From: Paenibacillus typhae
Lineage (GTDB): Bacteria > Bacillota > Bacilli > Paenibacillales > Paenibacillaceae
Length of the DNA stretch: 64,000 nt
Direction of reading: 5' to 3'
Assembly: GCF_900099765.1 (NCBI RefSeq)
Contig: NZ_FNDX01000011.1
Span: forward strand, 112,381 to 176,380
Part shown: positions 16,546-23,725 of the stretch, piece after piece
Position numbering within the stretch: the first letter of the stretch is position 1
Layout: every line of letters starts with the position of its first letter
Position numbers and translations under genes: made by a program
The notes under the pieces: generated by a model
Seen by the model: only the letters and a program-made list of their open reading frames with translations
Database searches by the model: none
Told to the model about the DNA's origin: nothing

Positions 16546-16773
16546 ATGAAGAACATGAAGGGTGTAGTCAGTCTTTCTGGCGCTGTCCGCCGGTCCGCAG
16601 GCGGGAGCTCAGGCACAAGCCGCAGCAGAGGCAGGAAGAACGGCGGCCGTACCGCCAGACCTTTTGCAGCGTCCGATCACGTGTACCTCGCACCGTCCGT
16701 AAACGGCGGGGATGAGGAGTACAAGAAGCTGGTCAGCGGTAAGGTCGATAACAAGAAGCCATCATTCGCATAA
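16546..16773 (+). CDS. Small basic Ser/Gly-rich protein coupled to the TIR gene
   Basis: A 75-residue open frame starting 3 bp after the TIR gene's stop, with GGAGGGG placed inside the end of the TIR gene, so translation is likely coupled. The first 40 residues are strongly basic and rich in Ser, Gly and Arg (RRSAGGSSGTSRSRGRKNGG), probably disordered and able to contact nucleic acid. The rest is more ordinary (VYLAPSVNGGDEEYKKLVSG). No family is recognised. There is no signal peptide or membrane segment. Its placement before a clear terminator argues that it is a real gene and part of the TIR transcript. A role as partner, regulator or antagonist of the TIR protein is possible but unsupported by homology. 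Confidence 0.6.
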   Translation: MKNMKGVVSLSGAVRRSAGGSSGTSRSRGRKNGGRTARPFAASDHVYLAPSVNGGDEEYKKLVSGKVDNKKPSFA

Positions 16774-16806
16774 ATTCAGTCAGTTAAACCCTAATTGGCC
16801 AGTTCA

Positions 16807-16838
16807 GGCTCCCGGAGATCCGGGGGCCTTTTTTTGAT
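16807..16838 (+). terminator. Intrinsic terminator of the TIR operon
   Basis: GGCTCCCGG and CCGGGGGCC pair around AGAT, followed by seven T. It closes the two-gene TIR unit just ahead of the repeat array. Confidence 0.88.
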
Positions 16839-16883
16839 TTGTGGGGGACTAGCCAGCCTCCCCTGGGCGGGCAGGAAGGAAAA

Positions 16884-17226
16884 GCCGAAATCGAAGGCAC
16901 TTTTGCCTTTGAATCGGCCCGTCAGGCCGAAAAAGCCAAAATCAAAGGCCTTTTTGCCTTTGAATCGGCCCGTTAGGCCCGATTAGCCAAAATCAAAGGC
17001 ATTTATGCCTTAGAATCGGCTCGGTAGGCCCGATTAGCCAAAACCAAAGGCCTTTTTGCCTTAGAATCGGCCCGTCAGGCCCGATTAGCCAAAATCAAAG
17101 GCACTTTTGCCTTTGAATCGGCCCGTCAGGCCGGAAGAGCCGAAATCAAAGGCATTTATGCCTTTGAATCGGCCCGTTAGGCCCGATTAGCCGAAATCAA
17201 AGGCACTTTTGCCTTTGAATCGGCCC
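16884..17226. repeat. Seven 51-bp tandem hairpin repeats
   Basis: Units begin at 16884, 16935, 16986, 17037, 17088, 17139 and 17190, exactly 51 bp apart; the last is cut at about 37 bp. Each has left arm GCCGAAATCAAAGGCA, a 3-5 base T-rich loop, and right arm TGCCTTTGAATCGGC, giving a ~15-bp near-perfect hairpin. A short spacer containing the mini-palindrome GGCCCGTTAGGCC follows. Units differ by point changes, some in the arms (GCCTTAGAATC) and loops (ACTTT, CTTTT, ATTTA). The array lies between the TIR terminator and the 3' end of the MFS gene. There is no leader or cas gene, so it is not a CRISPR. Function unknown. Confidence 0.93.
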
Positions 17227-17257
17227 AACCGCTGGAGCTACTCCGGACGTGCTGTGC

Positions 17258-18535
17258 CTAACTAAGCCGCCGTATAGCTTCATCGGCGGCAGTTTCCGGT
17301 GCTGCACCGGCTTTTTCCCTATTCCGGGTATGCAGATGCTTCTGACGCGCCACCAAGAGCAGTCCCGAGCCGGTCAGTGTAATGACCGCCAGCAGTCCGA
17401 ACACAGGCCAGGCCGCCTGGAAGCCGAACCGCCCCAGCAGACCTCCCCCGACAAGCGGGCCGCTGATCGTCCCAAGCTTCACAATCTCCGTACAGCCGAA
17501 GTACAGGCCTTTATTTTCTGCAGAAGACAGCTCATCCACCAGGGCATCAAACCGTGCACCGATCAGCAGCTCACCCAGACTGAATACGAGAATGAATAAC
17601 AGCAGCGGAAGGTAAGCGGCAGGAAAAAGAAAGAACAGAAAGCTGAGTCCGAGCAGCAGATTACTGAGCAGCACCACGTTGAACGGATTCCAGCCGGATA
17701 TCAGGCGCAGCACAGCAAACTGGGCAGCGAGGATCACAATGGCGTTCGCCGACAGCAGGATGGAGTATAACCGGGTACCGTCCGCAAGCATAGCAGTGTT
17801 CGACAGATACTGGGAGACTGTTCCGTTCAGCTGCGAATAGCCGAAGTAGGAAAAGCTCATGCCCGCGACCAGCAGCAGGTAGACATAATCTTTGCGGATC
17901 ACAGAGAGGGCCTGCAGGCTGCGGACGCTTTTGACCGGAACGTGAACCGGGGGATTAGCAGCAGAAGAAGCATTGCGGAAAAATAAAGTCGTGGAAGCCC
18001 CGTACAGAATATACATGCTGCCGAGGATAACGTAGGGGAACAGGGTCATTTTCATATTGAACAGCAGGCTGAGCAGAGGTCCGGCAAAGCAGCCGACATT
18101 AATCGCCGTGTACCGCAGATTGAATACAAGCAGACGGTGCTCCGGGAGGGATTCAGCGGACAGCACCTTTTTGCTGGCTGGTTCAAAGAGCGAGTAACAC
18201 AGGCCGTTCAGGGCATTCAGCACCAGGAAGCTCCAGAAGCCGCCGGCAAAATAAAAAAGAATAAACACTGTTCCCCAGACGAGGGGCGTGTACAGGAGGA
18301 TTCTGCGGAGCGGAAGTTTATCGGCGAGCGCGCCGCCCAGCCAGCTGAAGGCTACACCCGCCAGCGGATTCACTGCGAGGATCAGGCTGGTGGGCAGGAG
18401 CGGGATGTGCTTTTGACTCATCAGAAAAATCGACAGATAAGGAACGCTCATGAACAGGGCCGTTCTCGTAAAAAGAGTCCCCGCCAGAATATTCCACACC
18501 CTGCTGTTCAGCTGCCGTGCTATACGCAAATTCAT
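17258..18535 (-). CDS. MFS transporter, drug-efflux-like
   Basis: A 425-residue major facilitator with about twelve hydrophobic segments. The first cytoplasmic loop carries the MFS signature as WLGGALADKLPLRRILL, typical of DHA1-type exporters such as MdtH relatives. I chose ATG 18535, with GGGGGAAAG upstream, over longer in-frame starts that run into the divergent regulator's promoter. The C-terminus is a charged tail (RQKHLHTRNREKAGAA). It is divergent from an Rgg-like regulator at 18646, with 110 bp between the starts, so the regulator probably controls its expression. The substrate could be a drug, a peptide or another small molecule; sequence alone does not say. Confidence 0.88.
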   Translation of the reverse strand: MNLRIARQLNSRVWNILAGTLFTRTALFMSVPYLSIFLMSQKHIPLLPTSLILAVNPLAGVAFSWLGGALADKLPLRRILLYTPLVWGTVFILFYFAGGFWSFLVLNALNGLCYSLFEPASKKVLSAESLPEHRLLVFNLRYTAINVGCFAGPLLSLLFNMKMTLFPYVILGSMYILYGASTTLFFRNASSAANPPVHVPVKSVRSLQALSVIRKDYVYLLLVAGMSFSYFGYSQLNGTVSQYLSNTAMLADGTRLYSILLSANAIVILAAQFAVLRLISGWNPFNVVLLSNLLLGLSFLFFLFPAAYLPLLLFILVFSLGELLIGARFDALVDELSSAENKGLYFGCTEIVKLGTISGPLVGGGLLGRFGFQAAWPVFGLLAVITLTGSGLLLVARQKHLHTRNREKAGAAPETAADEAIRRLS

Positions 18536-18583
18536 CGTTACTTTCCCCCTGAAATGAGTATTTTCTTTGCGCCGAGTGTAGCA

Positions 18584-18589
18584 TATAAT
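18584..18589 (+). promoter_or_regulatory. Candidate -10 box for the Rgg-like gene
   Basis: A perfect TATAAT lies 57 bp before the start of the regulator. The -35 region is not convincing (TTTTCT about 17 bp upstream), which fits a promoter needing activation. Confidence 0.45.
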
Positions 18590-18645
18590 GGAAATTATTC
18601 TTGAAAAATGTGCCGGATACTCACACGGGGCGGAGGGGACAAGCG

Positions 18646-19515
18646 ATGTTTCTCGGCAAAACGATCGGGCAGATCCGCAGGTCAAAAGGAATTAACCAGG
18701 CCGTACTGGCCGGCGGCATCATGAGCCGCTCCAACCTTTCGCGCTTTGAAGGCGGGCATTATTACCCTGGCTACGACAAGCTGATTCTGCTGCTGGACAA
18801 GCTGGAGATGTCGCTGGAGGAGCTGCTGTTCCTGCATCAGGACAATGCCCCGCAGGTGAAGCGGACGCTACATCTGAGCCTGACTGAGGCGGGGAACCGC
18901 TACGATTTCGACCGGCTCAGGGCGGTCAGCCGCGAGTGCCGCTCCATGTATGAGTCTACACAGACTGAAGCCTACTATCACCTGTATCTGCTCGGGCAGG
19001 GTGTGCTGATCCAGCATCAGCAGGCCGACGAAATCAGCACACTGCCTGAAATTGCGGCGTACATCAAACCGTATTTGCTTGGCGTAGACAGATGGTACCT
19101 GTACGAGTTCAAGCTGCTGAACAATTTTTTGTTCACACTGAGCAGCAGTGATGCGGTTTTTTTCGGCCTCAGGGGAGCGAAGGAATTTGACAGATATCAA
19201 TCTTTTCCTGAGAGCAGGACAGTCCAGCAGCATTTGCTGCAGAACCTCTCGATCCTGTGCCTGAAGGAGCGCAATTATGAGCAGAGCCTGCTGTTTCTTG
19301 AGCAAGCGCTGCCGTTGGCCGACAAAACCCATCTGCTGTACGATAAAATCATCACTTTGATCTATTACGAGCTTGCTTTGCTCTGTCTGAAACGGAAGGA
19401 CAGCACGGCTGAAATGAAGGTCTATCTGAATATCCTCAGACAGCTTGAATTCGAAGACAGCTACGTGGCTATGCTCAAGGTGTGCCGCGGACATCTGGGG
19501 AAGGGTTGGAAGTGA
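18646..19515 (+). CDS. Rgg/GadR/MutR-like transcriptional regulator
   Basis: A 289-residue cytoplasmic regulator. Residues 1-60 are an XRE-type helix-turn-helix (GKTIGQIRRSKGINQAVLAG and MSRSNLSRFEGGHYYPGYDK), and the remaining ~225 residues are all-helical repeats of the kind that bind peptides in Rgg proteins (KERNYEQSLLFLEQALPLAD, YYELALLCLKRKDS). The start ATG 18646 has GGAGGGG 8 bases upstream; the earlier TTG at 18601 was rejected. Rgg-type proteins in streptococci and relatives respond to short secreted peptides. No small cognate peptide gene is evident in the flanks, although one could be too short to notice. The divergent MFS gene is the likely target. Confidence 0.82.
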   Translation: MFLGKTIGQIRRSKGINQAVLAGGIMSRSNLSRFEGGHYYPGYDKLILLLDKLEMSLEELLFLHQDNAPQVKRTLHLSLTEAGNRYDFDRLRAVSRECRSMYESTQTEAYYHLYLLGQGVLIQHQQADEISTLPEIAAYIKPYLLGVDRWYLYEFKLLNNFLFTLSSSDAVFFGLRGAKEFDRYQSFPESRTVQQHLLQNLSILCLKERNYEQSLLFLEQALPLADKTHLLYDKIITLIYYELALLCLKRKDSTAEMKVYLNILRQLEFEDSYVAMLKVCRGHLGKGWK

Positions 19516-19547
19516 CCGGTGAACAATAATCTGCTCTATGCGATAAG

Positions 19548-19591
19548 AAAAGCTGCACCGTCCAGGGTGGTTGGACAGTACAGCTTTTTTG
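19548..19591 (+). terminator. Intrinsic terminator after the Rgg-like gene
   Basis: AAAGCTG plus GTCCA and TGGAC plus CAGCTTT form a long hairpin with small bulges, followed by a T-run. It can also serve the convergent monooxygenase gene. Confidence 0.82.
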
Positions 19592-19641
19592 GTCTGTTAT
19601 TGTGGGGGCTGGAGCGAAGAAGGGATGCTAGGCGATGAAGC

Positions 19642-20730
19642 TCAGCTGTTCTTTTTGGCGATCTCCCGGCGCACAACCGGAGCAACCTCTGTGGCAAGCA
19701 ATTCAATGGCTGTAGCCACCTTGCTGTATGGAATACCGCCGATGTCGAGCTGGGTCATGAAGCGGTTATGGCCGAACAGCTCATGCTGGTACAGGATCTT
19801 CTCAATAATCTGCTGGGGGCTGCCGACAGCCAGCGTATTGACCGGGGAGACGAAGCGGCCAAAATCACTCCGGGACACCCGGTATTCCTGTCCAGGGTGC
19901 GGGCTGATGGCGTTGCGGTAGCTGTAATAGTAAGGGTAGTATTCATCGACCGCCTGCTGTGAGGTTTTGGCGATGTAGCCGTGGCTGGTGATGGCGATCT
20001 TCAGGTCTTCAGCTGCATGTCCGGCTTCAGTACCGCTTCGCCGGTAGGTGGCGGCAAGGTTCTGGAACGGCTCAGGGCTGCCGCTGAGAATAGCAATGGC
20101 CATCCCGATGCCCAGCCGTCCGGCCTGCTCGGCGCTTTCGGGAGAGCCGCCGATGCCGACCCAGAGCGGAAGCTTCGGCTGCAGTGGACGCGGGGCGATC
20201 TCCGCGTTCTTCAGCGGCGAGCGGAAAGAGCCGTTCCAGCTCACGACCTCATGCTTGTTCAGCTCCAGCAGCAGCTCCAGATTCTCGGCGAACAGCTTCT
20301 TGTAGTCCTCCAGATCATATCCGAACAGCGGGAAGGACTCCAGAAAAGCTCCCCGTCCGTTAATGATCTCCGCCCGTCCGCCTGACAGCAGATCCAGCGT
20401 GGCGAAATCCTCGAAGATCCGTACCGGATCAGCGGTGCTCAGCACCGTGGTTGCGCTGGTCAGCTTAATCCGCTTGGTCACCTGGGCAATGGCCGCAAGC
20501 ACAACCGGCATGGAAGAGATGACAAAATCCAAGCGGTGATGCTCCCCAACACCAAAGACGTCAAGGCCGGCTTCATCCGCAAGCTTGCCTGCGGCAATAA
20601 CCTCCTGCAGCCGCTGCTGCGGGCTGATCCGCTGCCCGGTGTGGCAATCGGCCACCAGGTCGCCCAGTGTATAGATGCCAAACTCGAATGCCGGAGCAGT
20701 GTCCGGCTGTACCTTGTTAATATTAGTCAT
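19642..20730 (-). CDS. Luciferase-like (LLM class) flavin-dependent monooxygenase
   Basis: A 362-residue member of the bacterial luciferase-like TIM-barrel family, which uses reduced FMN and O2. Diagnostic stretches are GLDVFGVGEHHRLDFVISSM, RIKLTSATTVLSTADPVRIF, GGRAEIINGRG, and LPLWVGIGGSPESAEQAGRL. The start ATG 20730 follows AAGGGG; longer starts reach into the divergent promoter. Family members include alkanesulfonate and long-chain alkane monooxygenases, but this sequence looks closer to the broad Atu2307/YhbW type than to SsuD itself. Its place next to a sulfonate-type ABC transporter (divergent, 380 bp away) makes an organosulfur or related substrate a reasonable guess only. No reductase partner is adjacent. 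Confidence 0.88.
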   Translation of the reverse strand: MTNINKVQPDTAPAFEFGIYTLGDLVADCHTGQRISPQQRLQEVIAAGKLADEAGLDVFGVGEHHRLDFVISSMPVVLAAIAQVTKRIKLTSATTVLSTADPVRIFEDFATLDLLSGGRAEIINGRGAFLESFPLFGYDLEDYKKLFAENLELLLELNKHEVVSWNGSFRSPLKNAEIAPRPLQPKLPLWVGIGGSPESAEQAGRLGIGMAIAILSGSPEPFQNLAATYRRSGTEAGHAAEDLKIAITSHGYIAKTSQQAVDEYYPYYYSYRNAISPHPGQEYRVSRSDFGRFVSPVNTLAVGSPQQIIEKILYQHELFGHNRFMTQLDIGGIPYSKVATAIELLATEVAPVVRREIAKKNS

Positions 20731-20924
20731 AAATACAGACCCCTTATATCTTGGAATAGTTGTCACGCTTCCGTTATACATAACATACGGATTATTATAA
20801 CATAACAACTTACAAAATGTAAGTTTATGAGTAAATGTTTCTCTTGTCTTTTTGACAAGCGTATTACCGGCAGCATTCTGCCCTGTTAAACCCTTTACTA
20901 TTCAAATTAAATTATGTCTTTTTG

Positions 20925-20953
20925 TTGACAGACCTGCGGATAGGTGATATTTT
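20925..20953 (+). promoter_or_regulatory. Promoter of the sulfonate transport operon
   Basis: TTGACA at 20925-20930, 17 bp, TATTTT at 20948-20953. It lies 160 bp before the first gene at 21113, so a transcript from here has a leader of about 150 nt that carries the structures listed next. Confidence 0.75.
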
Positions 20954-20962
20954 AAATGCACA

Positions 20963-21053
20963 AATTCAAATTGTTTTACTTTGAATTACATTGGCCGACT
21001 GTACAAACAGAGGTGCCCGTGCTATCCAGCGCGAGGTCCCTCTGTTTTTTTAT
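20963..21053 (+). promoter_or_regulatory. Leader with hairpin and intrinsic terminator: candidate attenuator
   Basis: AATTCAAA (20963-20970) pairs with TTTGAATT (20980-20987). Then AAACAGAGG (21005-21013) pairs with CCTCTGTTT (21039-21047), followed by a T-run to about 21051, a full intrinsic terminator located between the promoter and the first start codon. No S-box, T-box or other named riboswitch is recognised. Premature termination relieved under sulfur limitation is an inference; alternatively the terminator insulates the operon from an unseen upstream transcript. Confidence 0.65.
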
Positions 21054-21112
21054 TGCAATAAAAATACCGGCTGAACGATAGGTCAGCCCACACACCTGAA
21101 GGAGGAACCGAG

Positions 21113-21889
21113 ATGGGAGAGGTAATGCTGTCCATTGCACAGCTGAACAAAAGCTTTGATACCGCCGGAGGACAGGTAAAGGCGCTGCATGAGGTAAATC
21201 TCGACGTGCAGCAGGGGGAGTTCATCACCGTGATCGGCCCGAGCGGCTGCGGCAAAAGCACGCTGCTGCGCATCGTCGCCGGACTCGATACCGGCTATAC
21301 CGGCAGTGTGACGCTGGAGGGGCAGACTATTGGCGGTCCCGGCATAGACAAAGGGTTTATTTTTCAGGAGCACCGGCTGTTTCCGTGGCTTACCGTTGAG
21401 AAGAACATTGCTTCGGATCTGCCGCTCAGCCGGCAGGATGTCCGGCAGAAGGTGGATGAGCTGATTGAGCTGGTGAAGCTGACCGGCTTCGAAAAAGCGT
21501 ACCCCCGTGAGCTGTCCGGAGGAATGGCACAGCGGGTGGCGATTGCCAGGGCGCTGCTGCGGAATCCGAAAATCCTGCTGCTCGATGAGCCGTTTGGTGC
21601 ACTTGATGCCTTTACCCGGGCGCATATGCAGGCGGTGCTGCTGGAGATCTGGCGGAAGAACCGGACAACGATGATTTTTGTAACGCATGATATTGATGAA
21701 GCCGTATTTCTTGGAAACAGAGTAGTTATTCTGGAGCCGCGGCCGGGCAAAATCCGCAAAATCGTGCCGGTTGACCTGCCGTATCCGCGTAAAAAGACAA
21801 CCACCTCCTTTCAGGAGCTGCGCCTTAGGGTTCTGAATGTTTTTGAGAAGGTAGAGGAGCTGGAGTTAACGGACGGGGCGGGAATTTAG
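21113..21889 (+). CDS. Sulfonate/nitrate/taurine-type ABC transporter ATPase
   Basis: A 258-residue cytoplasmic ATPase of the SsuB/TauB family. It has Walker [10 protein letters not shown], a Q-loop in [17 protein letters not shown], the ABC signature LSGGMAQR, Walker [13 protein letters not shown], and the switch His in [21 protein letters not shown] precedes ATG 21113. It is the first gene of a run that continues with two permeases, a flavoprotein/ferredoxin pair, the binding protein and a second flavoprotein/ferredoxin pair. It should energise import of an oxidised organosulfur compound, judging by family; nitrate or pyrimidine precursors are the other substrates seen in the same superfamily. 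About 106 bp separate it from the first permease. Confidence 0.92.
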   Translation: MGEVMLSIAQLNKSFDTAGGQVKALHEVNLDVQQGEFITVIGPSGCGKSTLLRIVAGLDTGYTGSVTLEGQTIGGPGIDKGFIFQEHRLFPWLTVEKNIASDLPLSRQDVRQKVDELIELVKLTGFEKAYPRELSGGMAQRVAIARALLRNPKILLLDEPFGALDAFTRAHMQAVLLEIWRKNRTTMIFVTHDIDEAVFLGNRVVILEPRPGKIRKIVPVDLPYPRKKTTTSFQELRLRVLNVFEKVEELELTDGAGI

Positions 21890-21995
21890 GGGGTTTCGGT
21901 GGCCTTGAAAATGGCTAAGCTGGGGAGTTCCACTGTCTTATATCCGACTTAATCTATGAGAATTATTAACTATAAGTATAAAGGGGGCGTTTAAT

Positions 21996-22799
21996 ATGAG
22001 CAACCAGGCTGTGGCCGCAGGCTCAGCCGGTAAACCCGGAAAAGCGGTTATTGCCGGACTCGGCCTGCTGCTGCCGGGAAGCCTGCTGATCTCGTGGCAG
22101 CTGCTGGGCCATTACGGGATTTTATCCGAAATGCTGTTTCCGACACCTTATACCATTGCCCAATCGTTTATTTCACTGGCTGCCAGCGGCGATCTGTGGA
22201 GCCATTTCCGGGTCAGCGCAGTAAGAGCCTTCTCCGGATTTCTGCTTGGCGGGGGGCTGGGGCTGCTGCTGGGCATTCTGGTCGGACTGTTCCGCAGGTC
22301 GGAGCGGCTGCTGGACCCGTCGCTCCAGATGATCCGGATGATTCCGAGCCTGGCCGTGGTACCGCTGTTCATCCTCTGGTTCGGAATCGGTGAGGAATCC
22401 AAAGTGCTGCTGATCGCAAAGGGTGCATTCTTTCCGGTGTATATCAACACCTTCATGGGCATCCGCGGCACGGACAACAAGCTGTTCGAGGTATCCAGGG
22501 TGCTCGGCTTCAGCCGTCTGCAGCAGGTGCTGCGGCTGGTGCTGCCGGCGGCGGTCCCGAACATTATGCTCGGTGTGCGCCTGTCGCTGGGATTGTCCTG
22601 GCTGGGGCTGGTGGTGGCAGAGCTTATCGCATCGACTTCGGGTATCGGCTATATGATGTCCGACGCCCGCCAGTTTGCCGATACGCCGGTTGTATTTGTC
22701 GGAATTATTGTGTTTGCCGCGGCAGGGCTGCTTAGCGATACGGTTGTCCGCCTGATTGAACGGCGGCTGCTGAGATGGAAAGACAGCTATCAAGGATAG
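21996..22799 (+). CDS. Sulfonate-type ABC transporter permease, copy 1
   Basis: A 267-residue SsuC/TauC-family permease with about six helices. The cytoplasmic coupling loop is FEVSRVLGFSRLQQVLRLVL, and the family motif GLGLLLGILVGLFRRSERLL with PSLAVVPLFILWFGIGEESK is clear. AAAGGGGGCG precedes ATG 21996. It is strongly similar along its whole length to the next gene (shared IPSLAVVPL/VPHLAIAPL, NTFMGIR, DNKLFEV, and a C-terminus RWKDSYQG/HWRDSYQG), so the two arose by tandem duplication and probably form a heterodimeric channel. The next gene starts 14 bp downstream. Confidence 0.92.
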   Translation: MSNQAVAAGSAGKPGKAVIAGLGLLLPGSLLISWQLLGHYGILSEMLFPTPYTIAQSFISLAASGDLWSHFRVSAVRAFSGFLLGGGLGLLLGILVGLFRRSERLLDPSLQMIRMIPSLAVVPLFILWFGIGEESKVLLIAKGAFFPVYINTFMGIRGTDNKLFEVSRVLGFSRLQQVLRLVLPAAVPNIMLGVRLSLGLSWLGLVVAELIASTSGIGYMMSDARQFADTPVVFVGIIVFAAAGLLSDTVVRLIERRLLRWKDSYQG

Positions 22800-22813
22800 G
22801 GGGAATGTACAGC

Positions 22814-23701
22814 ATGAGCAACGGGGTAGAAATGGTTGTAAAGTCAGCAAAAACGGTAAGGGAGGCGCATGATTACACAGGAACTGCACCTTTTTCTGCT
22901 TCTAACAAGCAGAAAAGGGCATATTCTGTTCGGACTAAGACGCTTTTGTCCGACTGGGCAGCCGGGGCTGCCATACCGGTGGCGGTCATTGTGCTTTGGC
23001 AGCTCGGCGGGAGTGCAGGCTGGATCTCGCCGGAGTTTTTGCCGGCGCCGTGGTCCATTCTGTCGGCCTTTGCCGGACTTGCGGCCAGCGGCGAGCTGCT
23101 CCATCACCTCGGTGTCAGCATCGGCCGGGCCGGGCTCGGATATGTAATCGGCGGAGTCCTTGGCCTGCTGTTTGGTGTATTGACCGGCTTGTTCCGCAAA
23201 GCGGAGTATCTGCTTGACCCCAGTGTCCAGGTGCTGCGGCTTGTCCCGCATCTGGCGATTGCCCCGCTGATTATTCTCTGGTTCGGCTTCGGCGAGGTAT
23301 CAAAGGTAGCAATTATTCTGAGCGGCGCCTTTTTCCCGCTATATATCAATACCTTTATGGGGATCCGGAGTGTGGACAACAAGCTGTTCGAGGTAGCCAG
23401 GGTGCTTGGTTTCGGTCCGCTGCAGAAGCTGCACCGGCTGATTCTGCCGGCTGCGCTGCCCGGCATTCTGCTGGGCCTGCGGCTCTCGATGGCGGTAGCG
23501 TGGATCGGCCTGGTCGTTGCCGAGCTGATCGGCTCTTCCTCCGGGGTAGGGTTCCTGATTAATGAGGCAAAGCAGAATTCCAATACAGAGGTCATCTTTG
23601 TGGGCATTATTATTTTCGCGATTGTCGGCAAGCTGATTGATTCCTTATTCCGCGTCATCGAACGCAAGCTCCTGCACTGGCGGGACAGCTATCAGGGCTA
23701 A
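22814..23701 (+). CDS. Sulfonate-type ABC transporter permease, copy 2
   Basis: A 295-residue paralogue of the preceding permease with an extra ~40-residue N-terminal cytoplasmic extension. The core has LGYVIGG-like helix (GLGYVIGGVLGLLFGVLTGL), LVPHLAIAPLIILWFGFGEV and the coupling loop FEVARVLGFGPLQKLHRLIL. ATG 22814 has AGGGGGA about 10 bases upstream; ATG 22832 is a possible alternative. An earlier in-frame ATG at 22775 overlaps copy 1 and lacks a site. Two distinct SsuC-type permeases with a single ATPase and binding protein is less usual than the homodimer of classic Ssu systems and suggests specialised substrate recognition. The flavoprotein gene starts 24 bp downstream. Confidence 0.9.
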   Translation: MSNGVEMVVKSAKTVREAHDYTGTAPFSASNKQKRAYSVRTKTLLSDWAAGAAIPVAVIVLWQLGGSAGWISPEFLPAPWSILSAFAGLAASGELLHHLGVSIGRAGLGYVIGGVLGLLFGVLTGLFRKAEYLLDPSVQVLRLVPHLAIAPLIILWFGFGEVSKVAIILSGAFFPLYINTFMGIRSVDNKLFEVARVLGFGPLQKLHRLILPAALPGILLGLRLSMAVAWIGLVVAELIGSSSGVGFLINEAKQNSNTEVIFVGIIIFAIVGKLIDSLFRVIERKLLHWRDSYQG

Positions 23702-23725
23702 ATTAACCAAGGGGGCTGAAGGTAA

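Noticed and set aside
16795..16986. Short periodic ORF entering the 51-bp repeats (PKSKAF-LPLNRPVRP pattern)
   Set aside because: The period is 17 codons so a frame stays open by chance, but it runs across the TIR-operon terminator, has no ribosome site, and stops within the array.
16884..17226. CRISPR array
   Set aside because: Units are contiguous near-identical 51-mers with internal dyads; there are no unique spacers and no cas genes.
21005..21053. Terminator of the luciferase-like gene
   Set aside because: That gene is on the minus strand and starts at 20730, so the structure cannot end its transcript.
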